Shown: one piece after another, positions 7,915 to 18,412 of the stretch | Layout: the number at the start of each line of letters is the position of its first letter | Numbering within the stretch: the stretch's first letter is position 1 | Source of the DNA: an uncultured Burkholderiales bacterium | Lineage (GTDB): Bacteria > Pseudomonadota > Gammaproteobacteria > Burkholderiales > Burkholderiaceae_C | Direction of reading: 5' to 3' | Assembly (NCBI GenBank): GCA_903932865.1 | Contig: CAIZHQ010000015.1 | Location: forward strand, 186,001 to 250,000 | DNA: 64,000 bases | Position numbers and translations under genes: made by a program | Notes under the pieces: model-generated | What the model was told of the DNA's origin: nothing | Databases searched by the model: none | The model's input: the letters and a program-made list of their open reading frames with translations, nothing else

Positions 7915-10900
7915 GTGCGCCTCAATTCCATCAAGCTTTCCGGCTTCAAATCATTTGCCGAACCGACCAACTTCCTGCTGCCTGGCCAACTGGTGGGCGT
8001 GGTGGGGCCCAACGGGTGCGGCAAATCAAACATCATGGACGCGGTGCGTTGGGTGCTGGGCGAGTCCAAAGCGTCCGAATTGCGTGGCGAGTCCATGCAG
8101 GACGTGATTTTCAACGGCACCAACACCCGCAAACCCGCCAGCCGCGCCAGCGTGGAACTGGTATTTGACAATGCCGACCACCGCGCCGGTGGCCAGTGGG
8201 GCCAGTTTGCTGAAATCGCCGTCAAGCGCGTGCTGACCCGCGATGGCAACAGCAGTTATTACATCAACAACCAGCCGGTGCGCCGCCGAGACGTTCAGGA
8301 TGTTTTTTTGGGTACGGGCCTAGGCCCCCGCGCCTACGCCATCATTGGCCAGGGCACCATCAGCCGGATCATCGAGTCACGCCCCGAAGAGTTGCGCTTG
8401 TTTTTGGAAGAAGCTGCAGGCGTGTCCAAATACAAGGAACGCCGCCGCGAGACCGAAAACCGTCTGTCCGACACCCGAGAGAACCTGACACGGGTCGACG
8501 ATATTTTGCGCGAGCTGAACGCCAATCTGGAAAAGTTGGAAAAGCAGGCCGAAGTGGCCCAGCGTTACAACAACCTGCAGGCCGACAGCTCGCTCAAACA
8601 GCACCAGTTGTGGTTTTTGAAGCGACGCGACGCTGAGGCTGACCAAGGCCGCATCAAGACGGACGTTGACCAAGCGGTCATTGCACTGGAATCGCGCTTG
8701 GCCGATTTGCGCCACGTCGAAGCCGATTTGGAAACCATCCGCCAGGCGCATTACGCCGCTGGTGACGAGGTCAACCAAGCTCAAGGCAAACTGTACGAAG
8801 CCAGTGCCGAGGTCGGAAAGCTCGAAGCGGAAATCCGCTTTGTGGTCGAAGGCCGCCAACGCGCAGAGCAACGCCTGCAGCAGTTGGTGGAGCAAACCAC
8901 GCAATGGGGCACCCGCAGCCAAGACGCGCAAGCTGAGCTGGAAACCATCGCCGAGCAAGCGGCCACGGCCGAAGACCAGAGCCTGACGCTGGCCGCGCAG
9001 GTGGAAGACCAGGCCATGGCCTTGCCCGATTTGGAAGAAGCCCTGCGCAAAGCGCAAAACGATGCCACTGCCCAGCGTGCCACTGTGGTGCAGGTTCAGC
9101 AGCAAATTGGCGTGCTCGCCGCGGACCAGCGCAACGTGGAGGAACAAGCGCGGCAGCTTGACAACCGCCGCGAGCGCCTGCTGACCGACCGCAATGCCTT
9201 GGCCGCTCCCGACGAAGCACGCCTGCAGCAGTTGCAAGAACAGCTGGCCGAGGCCGAAGCTCTTTCTGCTGAATCGGAGGCCCGGCTGCAAGACCTGCAA
9301 GAACAGGTGCCTGCCCTGGACGAAGACCGCCGCACCCGCCAATCCGCCGTGAACAATGAGTCCTCCCGCTTGGCCGATCTGAGCGCCCGCATCGAGGCGC
9401 TCAAGGCCCTGCAAGAAAAAGTCCGTACCGACGGCAAACTCAAGCCATGGCTGGCCAAGCACGGCATGGACGGTCTGGAAGGCCTTTGGAGCCGCATCCA
9501 CATCGAACCCGGCTGGGAAAACGCCCTCGAATCCGCCTTGCGAGAGCGCTTGTCGGCGCTCGAAGTGTCACGACTGGACATGGTGCGCGCATTTGCGAAT
9601 GACGCGCCACCCGCCAAATTGAGCTTTTTCAGCCCGCCTGTGGCGGCCAAGGCCGCGCCGCGCAGCGGTATGCCCGCGGAGTGCAAACCCTTGGCGGACT
9701 TGCTGCGTGTGCACGATGCCGGTTTGTCGGCCCTGCTGGCCGACTGGCTGCAAGGCTGCTACACCGTGCCCCAGATCGAGGACGCATTGGCTTGGCGTGG
9801 CCAGCTGCAAGCGGGTGAAACCCTGTTTGTGCAAGCCGGTCATGCGGTTCAACTCAACAGCGTGGTTTTCTATGCGCAAGACTCCGAGCAAGCCGGTTTG
9901 CTGGGCCGTGCCCAAGAGATTGAGAACCTGGAAAAGCAGCTGCGCGCCCAGACCTTGATTTCGGAAGAAAGCCGCAGCGCTTTGGTGCGTGCTGAAGCGG
10001 CCTACGCCGACGCCTCACAGCGCCTCATCTCTGTGCGCCGCGAAGCCAGCGAAAGCCAGTCGCGCACCCACGAACTGCAGGTCGAAACCCTGCGCTTGTC
10101 ACAGTTGGTGGCGCAAACGCGTGCCCGCAGTGAACAGATCAGCAACGACCTGGCCGAAATCGAGGCTTTGCTGGACGAGCTGCAAGAGCGCCGTGTGACC
10201 GCAGAAGCCCGTTTTGAAGAACTGGACATGCAACTGGCCGACACGCAAGAGCGTCACGCCCAGCTGGACGAACGCGTGATTGGGGCCGAGCGCAAACTGG
10301 CCGAGTGCCGCGAACAGCAGCGCAGCCTGGAGCGCCGTGCCCAAGAGGCCCAGTTCTCGCAGCGCAGCCTGGACGCCCGCCGCGCCGAACTGAACCGCAC
10401 CATTGAGACCGCCCAGCAGCAAGTGGCCAGCATCGACGCCGAAATGCAACGCGCCCGTGACGAACTCAGCCGCCTGACCGATGCCGCTGCCCAAGCTGGG
10501 CTGCAAAACGTGCTGGCCGTCAAGCTCGAGCGCGAGCAAGCCCTGGCCGCACGGCGCAGCGCCTACGACGACCTGACAGCCAAACTGCGCGCCAGCGACG
10601 AGCGCCGCGTGAGCTTCGAGCGCGAACTCGAACCCCTGCGCCAGCGCATCACCGACTTGCAGCTCAAGGAACAAGCCGCCCGCCTGGGTCTTGAGCAATA
10701 CACCCAGCTGCTGGCCGAAGCGCAGGCCGACCTGGTGGCCGTGGCCGCTTCGATTGAAGCTGGCCAGGTGCGCGTGACCGGTCTGCAAGGCGAGATCGAC
10801 CGCATCCACCGTGAAATCAACGCTTTGGGCCCTGTCAACCTGGCTGCGTTGGAAGAGCTCAGCACCTCGCGTGAGCGCAAGACCTTTCTCGATGCCCAGT

Positions 10901-11442
10901 GCGCCGACCTGACCGATGCCATGAACACGCTGGAAGATGCGATCCGGAAAATTGATGCCGAAACCCGCGAATTGTTGGGCGGCACCTTCAAGATCGTCAA
11001 CGAGCACTTCAGCCGCATGTTCCCTGAGTTGTTTGGGGGCGGCAATGCGCGCTTGGTGATGACAGGCGACGAGATTTTGGATGCGGGTGTTCAAGTGCTG
11101 GCCCAGCCGCCAGGCAAGAAAAACCAGACCATCCACTTGCTGTCGGGTGGCGAAAAAGCCCTGACCGCGATTGCGCTGGTGTTTGCGATTTTTCAACTCA
11201 ACCCCGCCCCGTTTTGCTTGCTTGACGAGGTGGACGCGCCGCTGGACGACGCGAACACCGAGCGCTATGCCAAGCTGGTCAAGGGCATGGGCAAAGAGAC
11301 CCAGTTTCTGTTCATCAGCCACAACAAGATCGCCATGGAAATGGCCGAGCAGTTGATCGGCGTGACCATGCAGGAGCAGGGCGTGTCACGCATCGTGGCT
11401 GTGGACATGGAATCTGCAGTCTCATTGGCCGATGTGGCCTGA
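7915..11442 (+). CDS. smc: Chromosome segregation protein SMC
   Basis: Large coiled-coil ATPase that folds and segregates the chromosome as a dimer with ScpA and ScpB. Seen: N-terminal Walker A GPNGCGKS (residues 31-38), a long first coiled coil from about 160 to 515, a hinge domain from about 519 to 670 starting at MDGLEGLWSRI, a second coiled coil, then the C-terminal signature LSGGEKALTA (about 1076) and Walker B FCLLDEVDAPLDD (about 1100). 1175 aa is normal. The start is GTG at 7915, with MRLNSIKLSGFKSFA matching the family N-terminus; there is no clear Shine-Dalgarno. First gene of smc-zipA-ligA. Confidence 0.97.
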   Translation: MRLNSIKLSGFKSFAEPTNFLLPGQLVGVVGPNGCGKSNIMDAVRWVLGESKASELRGESMQDVIFNGTNTRKPASRASVELVFDNADHRAGGQWGQFAEIAVKRVLTRDGNSSYYINNQPVRRRDVQDVFLGTGLGPRAYAIIGQGTISRIIESRPEELRLFLEEAAGVSKYKERRRETENRLSDTRENLTRVDDILRELNANLEKLEKQAEVAQRYNNLQADSSLKQHQLWFLKRRDAEADQGRIKTDVDQAVIALESRLADLRHVEADLETIRQAHYAAGDEVNQAQGKLYEASAEVGKLEAEIRFVVEGRQRAEQRLQQLVEQTTQWGTRSQDAQAELETIAEQAATAEDQSLTLAAQVEDQAMALPDLEEALRKAQNDATAQRATVVQVQQQIGVLAADQRNVEEQARQLDNRRERLLTDRNALAAPDEARLQQLQEQLAEAEALSAESEARLQDLQEQVPALDEDRRTRQSAVNNESSRLADLSARIEALKALQEKVRTDGKLKPWLAKHGMDGLEGLWSRIHIEPGWENALESALRERLSALEVSRLDMVRAFANDAPPAKLSFFSPPVAAKAAPRSGMPAECKPLADLLRVHDAGLSALLADWLQGCYTVPQIEDALAWRGQLQAGETLFVQAGHAVQLNSVVFYAQDSEQAGLLGRAQEIENLEKQLRAQTLISEESRSALVRAEAAYADASQRLISVRREASESQSRTHELQVETLRLSQLVAQTRARSEQISNDLAEIEALLDELQERRVTAEARFEELDMQLADTQERHAQLDERVIGAERKLAECREQQRSLERRAQEAQFSQRSLDARRAELNRTIETAQQQVASIDAEMQRARDELSRLTDAAAQAGLQNVLAVKLEREQALAARRSAYDDLTAKLRASDERRVSFERELEPLRQRITDLQLKEQAARLGLEQYTQLLAEAQADLVAVAASIEAGQVRVTGLQGEIDRIHREINALGPVNLAALEELSTSRERKTFLDAQCADLTDAMNTLEDAIRKIDAETRELLGGTFKIVNEHFSRMFPELFGGGNARLVMTGDEILDAGVQVLAQPPGKKNQTIHLLSGGEKALTAIALVFAIFQLNPAPFCLLDEVDAPLDDANTERYAKLVKGMGKETQFLFISHNKIAMEMAEQLIGVTMQEQGVSRIVAVDMESAVSLADVA

Positions 11443-11452
11443 GGAATTTATC

Positions 11453-12535
11453 TTGGAATCGATGAGCTCATTGCAATGGAGTCTAGCCGTCATCGGGGGG
11501 CTCACTGTGGGTGCCGTGGTGGTCTACAACTACTGGACTTCACGTAAAAACGCGCCTCGCCAAGCCGACCCCCATCGCGAACCTGCGGTCGAGTCGGCTT
11601 TGAATGCCATAGAACCTGTACTTGACGCTGATTCCGCTGTTCCGGGCAGCATGAACGAGCCTCTTGAGCCGGTATTGCAAGACTCCTTCTCCCACCTGAG
11701 CCCGCTCGATCGCAAAACCCAACTCGATGCGCTAATCGACGTGTTGGCTGCAGTCGAGGTGGACCAACCCGTATCGGGCGATGCGGCCTTGGCGGCCCTG
11801 CCGAACACGCGCCGGGTGGGCACCAAGTTGTTTTCTGTCGAGGGCCTTGTGCAAGAAACAGGACAGTGGGAAACCCTGGCCGCTGGGCGGCGCTACAACG
11901 CCTTTCAGGCGGGGGTTCAGCTGGCCAACCGTGTGGGTGCGCTCAATAACATCGAGTTTTCTGAATTCGTGGTCAAAACGCAGGCTTTTGCAGATGCCAT
12001 AGGGGGGAGCGCCAGCTTCAGTGACATGCTCGAAGAGGTGGCCCGCGCCAAAGAGCTGGACCAATTTGCCAGCGTGCACGACGCCCAGCTTAGCTTCACG
12101 CTGTGTGCCCGCTCCGCAGCCTGGAGTCCTGGCTACATTCATCAGCACGCCGCGCGCTTGAATTTTGTTCCCGGTGTCATACCCGGTCGGATGGTTTTGC
12201 CTGCTTTGGTGCAAGGCCTGCCGGCAGTGCTTTCACTCACCTTTGACACCCATGCAGCGATGGCCGAAGACCCAGATCTGTCGGCCATTCGTTCTTTTGC
12301 ATTGAGCCTTGATGTGCCCCAGACCGCCCGCGAAGAGCAGCCTTATCTCCGCTTGCGCGAAGCCGCTGTGTCGCTGGCTGCACAGATGGACGGTGTGGTG
12401 ACCGATGGCGAAGGCCAGGTGCTCAGTGAAGCCACGCTCGACCAGATTGGTCTGGACTTGCAGCAGCTGTACGACGCGCTGGACTCTCGCGAGCTGTCAG
12501 CCGGATCGCCACAAGCGCGTCGCCTGTTCTCTTGA
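11453..12535 (+). CDS. zipA: Cell division protein ZipA
   Basis: Inner-membrane anchor that ties FtsZ to the membrane at the division septum. Seen: one N-terminal membrane helix (WSLAVIGGLTVGAVVVYNYW), a variable acidic linker, and a C-terminal FtsZ-binding domain of about 140 residues containing FTLCARSAAWSPGYIHQHAA. I take the TTG at 11453 because GAGGAA lies 6 nt before it; the ATG at 11462 is the alternative and lies too far from that site. The frame upstream overlaps the smc stop. Its place between smc and ligA matches other Burkholderiales. Confidence 0.85.
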   Translation: MESMSSLQWSLAVIGGLTVGAVVVYNYWTSRKNAPRQADPHREPAVESALNAIEPVLDADSAVPGSMNEPLEPVLQDSFSHLSPLDRKTQLDALIDVLAAVEVDQPVSGDAALAALPNTRRVGTKLFSVEGLVQETGQWETLAAGRRYNAFQAGVQLANRVGALNNIEFSEFVVKTQAFADAIGGSASFSDMLEEVARAKELDQFASVHDAQLSFTLCARSAAWSPGYIHQHAARLNFVPGVIPGRMVLPALVQGLPAVLSLTFDTHAAMAEDPDLSAIRSFALSLDVPQTAREEQPYLRLREAAVSLAAQMDGVVTDGEGQVLSEATLDQIGLDLQQLYDALDSRELSAGSPQARRLFS

Positions 12536-14677
<2,142 letters not shown>

Positions 14678-14715
14678 GTTTTGGTCTGCAAAGGCCGCAA
14701 CTGCCAGACAGGCGC

Positions 14716-15432
14716 TTAGTGTGTGAGAACTTCCAGCAGTCGATCCAAGCCACCTTCATGGATGGCCACCATGGCTTGCTCCCGCACTTTGGGCTTGGCG
14801 TGGTAAGCCACCGACAAGCCCGCCACGCCCATCATGGGCAAGTCATTGGCGCCGTCGCCCATGGCAATGGCTTGGTCTGGTGTGATGCCCATCATTTGGC
14901 AAGTGTCCAAAAGGGTTCTGCGTTTTTCATCGCCGTCACAAATGTCGCCCCAGGCTTGGTCCACCATGCGACCGGTCAGCACGCCATTTTTTAGCTCCAG
15001 TTCATTCGAGCGTGTCCAGTCGATGCCCAAGACATCGCGCACATGGTCGGTGAAATAGGTGAAGCCGCCCGAGACCAACAGAACTTTCATGCCCGAAGCC
15101 TTGCAGGCCCTGACCAAATCTGCCGCACCTGGATTCAGACGCAGTCGCGCACTCAACACCTCATGCATGTGGGCGACGGTCACGCCCTTGAGCAGCGCCA
15201 CGCGCTGGCGCAAGCTCTCTTTGTAGTTGGTGATTTCCCCACGCATGGCCGCTTCCGTGATCGCCGCCACTTCTGCCTTGCGTCCAGCCGCATCTGCGAT
15301 TTCGTCCACACATTCGATGTTGATCAAGGTCGAGTCCATGTCGAAAACGATCAGCTTGAATTGGGACAGTCTGAGGGGGGGAGCAAAACCCTGAATGGTC
15401 AGGCCAGGGGCGAATTCGGTCGTTTGAGTCAT
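14716..15432 (-). CDS. serB: Phosphoserine phosphatase
   Basis: HAD-family phosphatase for the last step of serine synthesis. Seen: nucleophile motif FDMDSTLIN (Asp31 and Asp33), ECVDEIAD, motif II LLVSGGFTYF, and motif III/IV AMGDGANDLPMM. I use the ATG at 15432 (238 aa) with a GGATGG sequence just before it; an ATG three codons upstream at 15441 is possible, and the frame runs on to 15531 without family likeness. It lacks the N-terminal ACT domains found in some SerB proteins. Convergent with ligA. Confidence 0.93.
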   Translation of the reverse strand: MTQTTEFAPGLTIQGFAPPLRLSQFKLIVFDMDSTLINIECVDEIADAAGRKAEVAAITEAAMRGEITNYKESLRQRVALLKGVTVAHMHEVLSARLRLNPGAADLVRACKASGMKVLLVSGGFTYFTDHVRDVLGIDWTRSNELELKNGVLTGRMVDQAWGDICDGDEKRRTLLDTCQMMGITPDQAIAMGDGANDLPMMGVAGLSVAYHAKPKVREQAMVAIHEGGLDRLLEVLTH

Positions 15433-15907
15433 GGCATCCATCCGATCTATTGTGAAAAATTTAGGTTCGCCAGTTTTGCATTTGCAGGTCCAGCAAAGAA
15501 ATCCCGGGTTATTGTCACTGATCAGATTCATTCCTTCTGTGCATTCAGTGCCATGGTGTGTCCAAAGCGAAAAGAGATGCTCAAAAAAAGTGGCTGGACG
15601 ATCCTGGCCACTTGCGTTCTTGCCACACTCGCCCCATCTGCGGTCAGACCATCACCAAGCGCCCACGGCGGCATGGAGGTCTTTGGTGAGGTGCACGTCA
15701 CGGCCCTGGCGTCACCCTCGAAGCAGACCAGGGTGTTTGTTGACCGAACCGGCCGGCTAACCCCTGAGGTCAGATCGGTTCATGCGCAGGGGCATCAAGC
15801 CAGCGTCACAGGCTGAACCGAGGTGGTGCTGACCATGCTCAGTGCTGGCTGTTCAGGCCGATGTCAGCAGCCCCCGTGTTGGACAGTCACCGTTGCCGCG
15901 TACGTCG
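15433..15907. other. 475-bp sparse region between serB and the FixJ-type regulator
   Basis: No protein of recognisable family lies here. It contains the serB upstream region, one plausible short secreted ORF (listed separately) and a second, unsupported 71-codon frame at 15823-16038. I see no RNA gene, strong hairpin or mobile-element end. Confidence 0.5.
15577..15816 (+). CDS. Hypothetical small exported protein (79 aa)
   Basis: Family not recognised. The frame begins MLKKSGWTILATCVLATLAPS, which looks like a Sec signal peptide (two lysines, hydrophobic core, small residues), followed by a short, basic, His- and Val-containing mature part of about 55 residues. AAGAG lies directly before the ATG, closer than ideal; an upstream in-frame ATG at 15553 is the alternative. 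It stands alone between serB and the regulator on the opposite strand. It may be a real small secreted protein or a chance frame. Confidence 0.35.
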   Translation: MLKKSGWTILATCVLATLAPSAVRPSPSAHGGMEVFGEVHVTALASPSKQTRVFVDRTGRLTPEVRSVHAQGHQASVTG

Positions 15908-16567
15908 TCATGTTGTTGCGCTGTCGGGTTTCTCAAAAATATTCAAAATTCGGCGATCACCATCCATGGCCAAGTCCATCAGTTCAGAAAGGGAAGTGCA
16001 CCCCATTTTCTCCAGAACCCGACTTCTGTGAAGTTTGACGGTTGAAGCTGCAGAGCCGTTCAGGCTGGCAATTTCCTTGTTGCCGTAGCCCTTGATCATC
16101 CAAGCACAAATTTCACGCTCTTTATCGGTCAAACTGGAAAATAGCTTCTGCGCCTTTTCGGTCTTCATTCGCTGATCAAGACGTGTTTTGTCTTTTTTCA
16201 AGGCTAAATCGATCGCATGAACAAGCGCATGAAGCCCGAAAGGTTTCAGCAAGAAGTCAACAGCCCCTTTTTTCAAAGCCTCTATGATTTCGGTGGGTTG
16301 ACTCTCGCCTGAGATGAAAATGATAGGCGTCTCGCGTCCTTGGCATATCAATTCGTTTTGCAGGCTCAAGCCGCTGGTTTCGGGCATTCGGTTATCGAGC
16401 AAAATGACAGCAGGGCTGATGAGCAGTGCATCTCTCAGAAAAGCGTTGGGGTTTTCAAAGCTCTGGATGGAGTAACGCAACGAACTGAGACTGAAGGCCA
16501 GACTTCTGCGCATGGATGGGTCGTCATCGATCAGGTAAATGTGGCCTTTGTAGTCTTCAAAATTCAT
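15908..16567 (-). CDS. FixJ/NarL-type two-component response regulator (orphan)
   Basis: Receiver domain (residues 8-125) with acidic pair DDD (14-16), phosphoacceptor Asp58 in LLDNRMP, Ser86 in FISGES and Lys108 in LLKPFG, followed by a LuxR-type helix-turn-helix (about 148-210; LTDKEREICAWMIKGYGNKEIA). 219 aa. The insertion of RMPETSG after the Asp and the overall spacing are of the FixJ/TodT type. No histidine kinase is in the window, so the partner is elsewhere. It is divergent from the sigma-54 activator across a 129-bp AT-rich gap. Base composition is clearly more AT-rich than flanking housekeeping genes. Target genes unknown. Confidence 0.88.
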   Translation of the reverse strand: MNFEDYKGHIYLIDDDPSMRRSLAFSLSSLRYSIQSFENPNAFLRDALLISPAVILLDNRMPETSGLSLQNELICQGRETPIIFISGESQPTEIIEALKKGAVDFLLKPFGLHALVHAIDLALKKDKTRLDQRMKTEKAQKLFSSLTDKEREICAWMIKGYGNKEIASLNGSAASTVKLHRSRVLEKMGCTSLSELMDLAMDGDRRILNIFEKPDSATT

Positions 16568-16614
16568 TCATCACCCGTGTTGAATTGGTTGCACCGAAGG
16601 TTAAATTTTATGGT

Positions 16615-16643
16615 TTGAAAACTTCTTTTTTCATTTAAATAAT
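16615..16643 (+). promoter_or_regulatory. Sigma-70-type promoter for the sigma-54 activator gene
   Basis: TTGAAA (16615-16620), a 17-bp spacer and AATAAT (16638-16643) lie in the AT-rich gap between the divergent regulators. The start would be near 16650, leaving a leader of about 47 nt that includes GGAG at 16686-16689, 7 nt before the ATG. Confidence 0.5.
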
Positions 16644-16696
16644 CAAAATTAATTGCAATTGAAATTTGTTCAAGGCACCGTGGATGGAGTTTCTGT

Positions 16697-18202
16697 ATGG
16701 GGTCTGACAGTTTAGGATATTTGACCGGCTTACCCACCGATGGTCAGAGCATTTTGAGCTTGGCAGCTCGTTCACTGTTTGATGTGTTTGCCAACGCCAG
16801 TGAGGGAATGCTTTTGGTGGACCGGTCCGGACGCGTGGTTTGGATCAATGACCATTACCGCAGGTACCTGCCCGCCTTGGGGTTCGAAAAAGAGGAAGAT
16901 TTTGTCGGAAGGCCAGTGGTGGAGGTGGTACAAAACACCCAGATGGGCCAAGTGATGGAAACGGGTAAACCCATACTCATTGATCTGCTGACCAACAGGG
17001 CTGGAACTTTTTTGGTCAGCCGGTTCCCCTTGCGTGATGAAGCCGGGCTGGTCATTGGGGCATTGGGTGTGGTGTTGTTTGATCAGCCCGAAACCAATTT
17101 GCAACCCCTGATGGCCAAATTTGCCTTGATGCAACGTGAGTTGGACGAAGCACGCAATGCGCTGGCCGCACAGCGCAAAACAGGGCCTGCCTTGCGTCAA
17201 GCCCGCTACAGTTTTGCCAGTTTTGTGGGCGCAAGTGCGGTTGTGTCCGACCTGAAACGCCAAGCCAGGCGAGCGGCCCAAACACACAGTCCTGTTTTGC
17301 TTTTGGGAGAAACAGGTACCGGCAAAGAGTTGTTGGCCCATGCCATCCATGCCAGCTCGCCAAGAGCCAGGGGGCCTTTGGTCAGCGTCAACATCGCGGC
17401 AGTGCCCGATTCTTTGCTGGAGGCCGAATTTTTTGGTGTTGTCCCCGGAGCTTTCACGGGGGCTGACCGCAAAGGGCGTGACGGTAAATTCAAGCTGGCC
17501 GACGGTGGTACCTTGTTTTTGGATGAGATCGGTGACATGCCTGTGGGCCTGCAGGCGAAGCTGTTGCGTGCCTTGCAGGAGGGTGAAATCGAACCCTTGG
17601 GGTCCAATCAATTGGTAACTTTTGATGTGCGGGTGATCGCGGCAACATCCCGTGATTTGGGGAAGCTGGTGCGCGAAGGCTTGTTTCGCGAGGATCTTTT
17701 TTACAGACTCAATGTGCTGCCACTTCGAGTGCCGGCTTTGCGCGAGCGGGCCTCTGACATTCCCAACTTGGTCGAGGTGTTGTCGGAGGAGTTGGCTTTG
17801 CGCAGTGCAGTGCCCCAACCAGAGTTCAAGAGCGAAGCGGTCGCATTGCTGTCAGCGCAACCCTGGCGGGGCAATGTCCGTGAACTTCGCAATGTGATCG
17901 AGCAGTTGTTGTTGCGCTGTGAATCGGGTAGTGTGGACGCCTCATCGGTCGAAAGTGTTTTGCGTGAATCCGGCCTCAGTCAGATTGTTCCCGCCCGTGT
18001 CGACTCTTCGGTGCCTGCCCCTATGGGTCTGATGTTGTCGGATGCGGACCCGTCCGGCGAGAGGTGGCCTTTGGCACCGCGCATCCGTGCCTTGGAGTTG
18101 AAGGCTGTGCAGGATGCTTTGATCCAAACCCGGGGCAACAAGGCTGCGGCAGCCCATTTGTTGGGTATATCCCGTGCCAAACTGTACCAATGCCTCTTGT
18201 GA
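16697..18202 (+). CDS. PAS-domain sigma-54-dependent transcriptional activator
   Basis: Bacterial enhancer-binding protein. Domains: PAS-like sensor (about 22-130; FDVFANASEGMLLVDRSGRV), short coiled linker (138-165), AAA+ domain with Walker A GETGTGKE (204-211), sigma-54-contact loop GAFTGA (251-256), Walker B GTLFLDE (271-277) and arginine-finger region FREDLFYRLNVLPLR, then a C-terminal Fis-type helix-turn-helix (GNKAAAAHLLGISRAKLY). There is no receiver domain, so it senses a ligand directly or constitutively. 501 aa. It ends 4 bp before paired upstream sites and 144 bp before a -24/-12 promoter of the Liv operon, which it very probably controls. Confidence 0.93.
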   Translation: MGSDSLGYLTGLPTDGQSILSLAARSLFDVFANASEGMLLVDRSGRVVWINDHYRRYLPALGFEKEEDFVGRPVVEVVQNTQMGQVMETGKPILIDLLTNRAGTFLVSRFPLRDEAGLVIGALGVVLFDQPETNLQPLMAKFALMQRELDEARNALAAQRKTGPALRQARYSFASFVGASAVVSDLKRQARRAAQTHSPVLLLGETGTGKELLAHAIHASSPRARGPLVSVNIAAVPDSLLEAEFFGVVPGAFTGADRKGRDGKFKLADGGTLFLDEIGDMPVGLQAKLLRALQEGEIEPLGSNQLVTFDVRVIAATSRDLGKLVREGLFREDLFYRLNVLPLRVPALRERASDIPNLVEVLSEELALRSAVPQPEFKSEAVALLSAQPWRGNVRELRNVIEQLLLRCESGSVDASSVESVLRESGLSQIVPARVDSSVPAPMGLMLSDADPSGERWPLAPRIRALELKAVQDALIQTRGNKAAAAHLLGISRAKLYQCLL

Positions 18203-18205
18203 CTT

Positions 18206-18265
18206 GTGTTTTTTAAATACACATGTATTTTTTAAAGACAATGCTGGTGTATTTTTTTCAAACAC
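18206..18265. promoter_or_regulatory. Paired inverted sites, candidate upstream activating sequences
   Basis: GTGTTTTTTAAATACAC (18206-18222) and, read on the opposite strand, GTGTTTGAAAAAAATACAC (18265-18247) share the frame GTGTTT-N5/7-ATACAC. A related TGTATTTTTTAAA lies between them at 18224. They sit about 85-150 bp before the -24/-12 promoter, the normal place for enhancer-binding-protein sites. Confidence 0.5.
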
Positions 18266-18345
18266 TTGAGTTCATGAGCTTATCTGTCGGACGCATTCTT
18301 CAGGTTTCACAAGGGTTTGCGTGACTTTGTCTTGGGCGTTGTGAT

Positions 18346-18361
18346 TGGCATGCAATGTGCA
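18346..18361 (+). promoter_or_regulatory. Sigma-54 (-24/-12) promoter of the Liv operon
   Basis: TGGCATG-CAAT-GTGCA matches the sigma-54 consensus TGGCAYR-N4-TTGCW except for one base, with the diagnostic GG (18347-18348) and GC (18359-18360) exactly 10 bp apart. Predicted start is near 18371, leaving about 42 nt to the ATG at 18413 with an AAGGAGA ribosome site. Confidence 0.65.
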
Positions 18362-18412
18362 TTAAACAAAGAGCGCCGCAAACCAGCGGACGACTTTCAA
18401 GGAGACCATCGC

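Noticed and set aside
14678..14715. Possible terminator between convergent ligA and serB
   Set aside because: Only a 5-bp GTCTG/CAGAC pairing with a long loop and no T-run.
15823..16038. 71-codon plus-strand frame between the small exported ORF and the regulator
   Set aside because: It runs into the 3' end of the regulator gene in antisense; no ribosome site or family likeness.
18315..18412. N-terminal extension of the Liv binding protein from 18317
   Set aside because: It would place coding sequence over the -24/-12 promoter and ahead of a perfect signal peptide with its own ribosome site.
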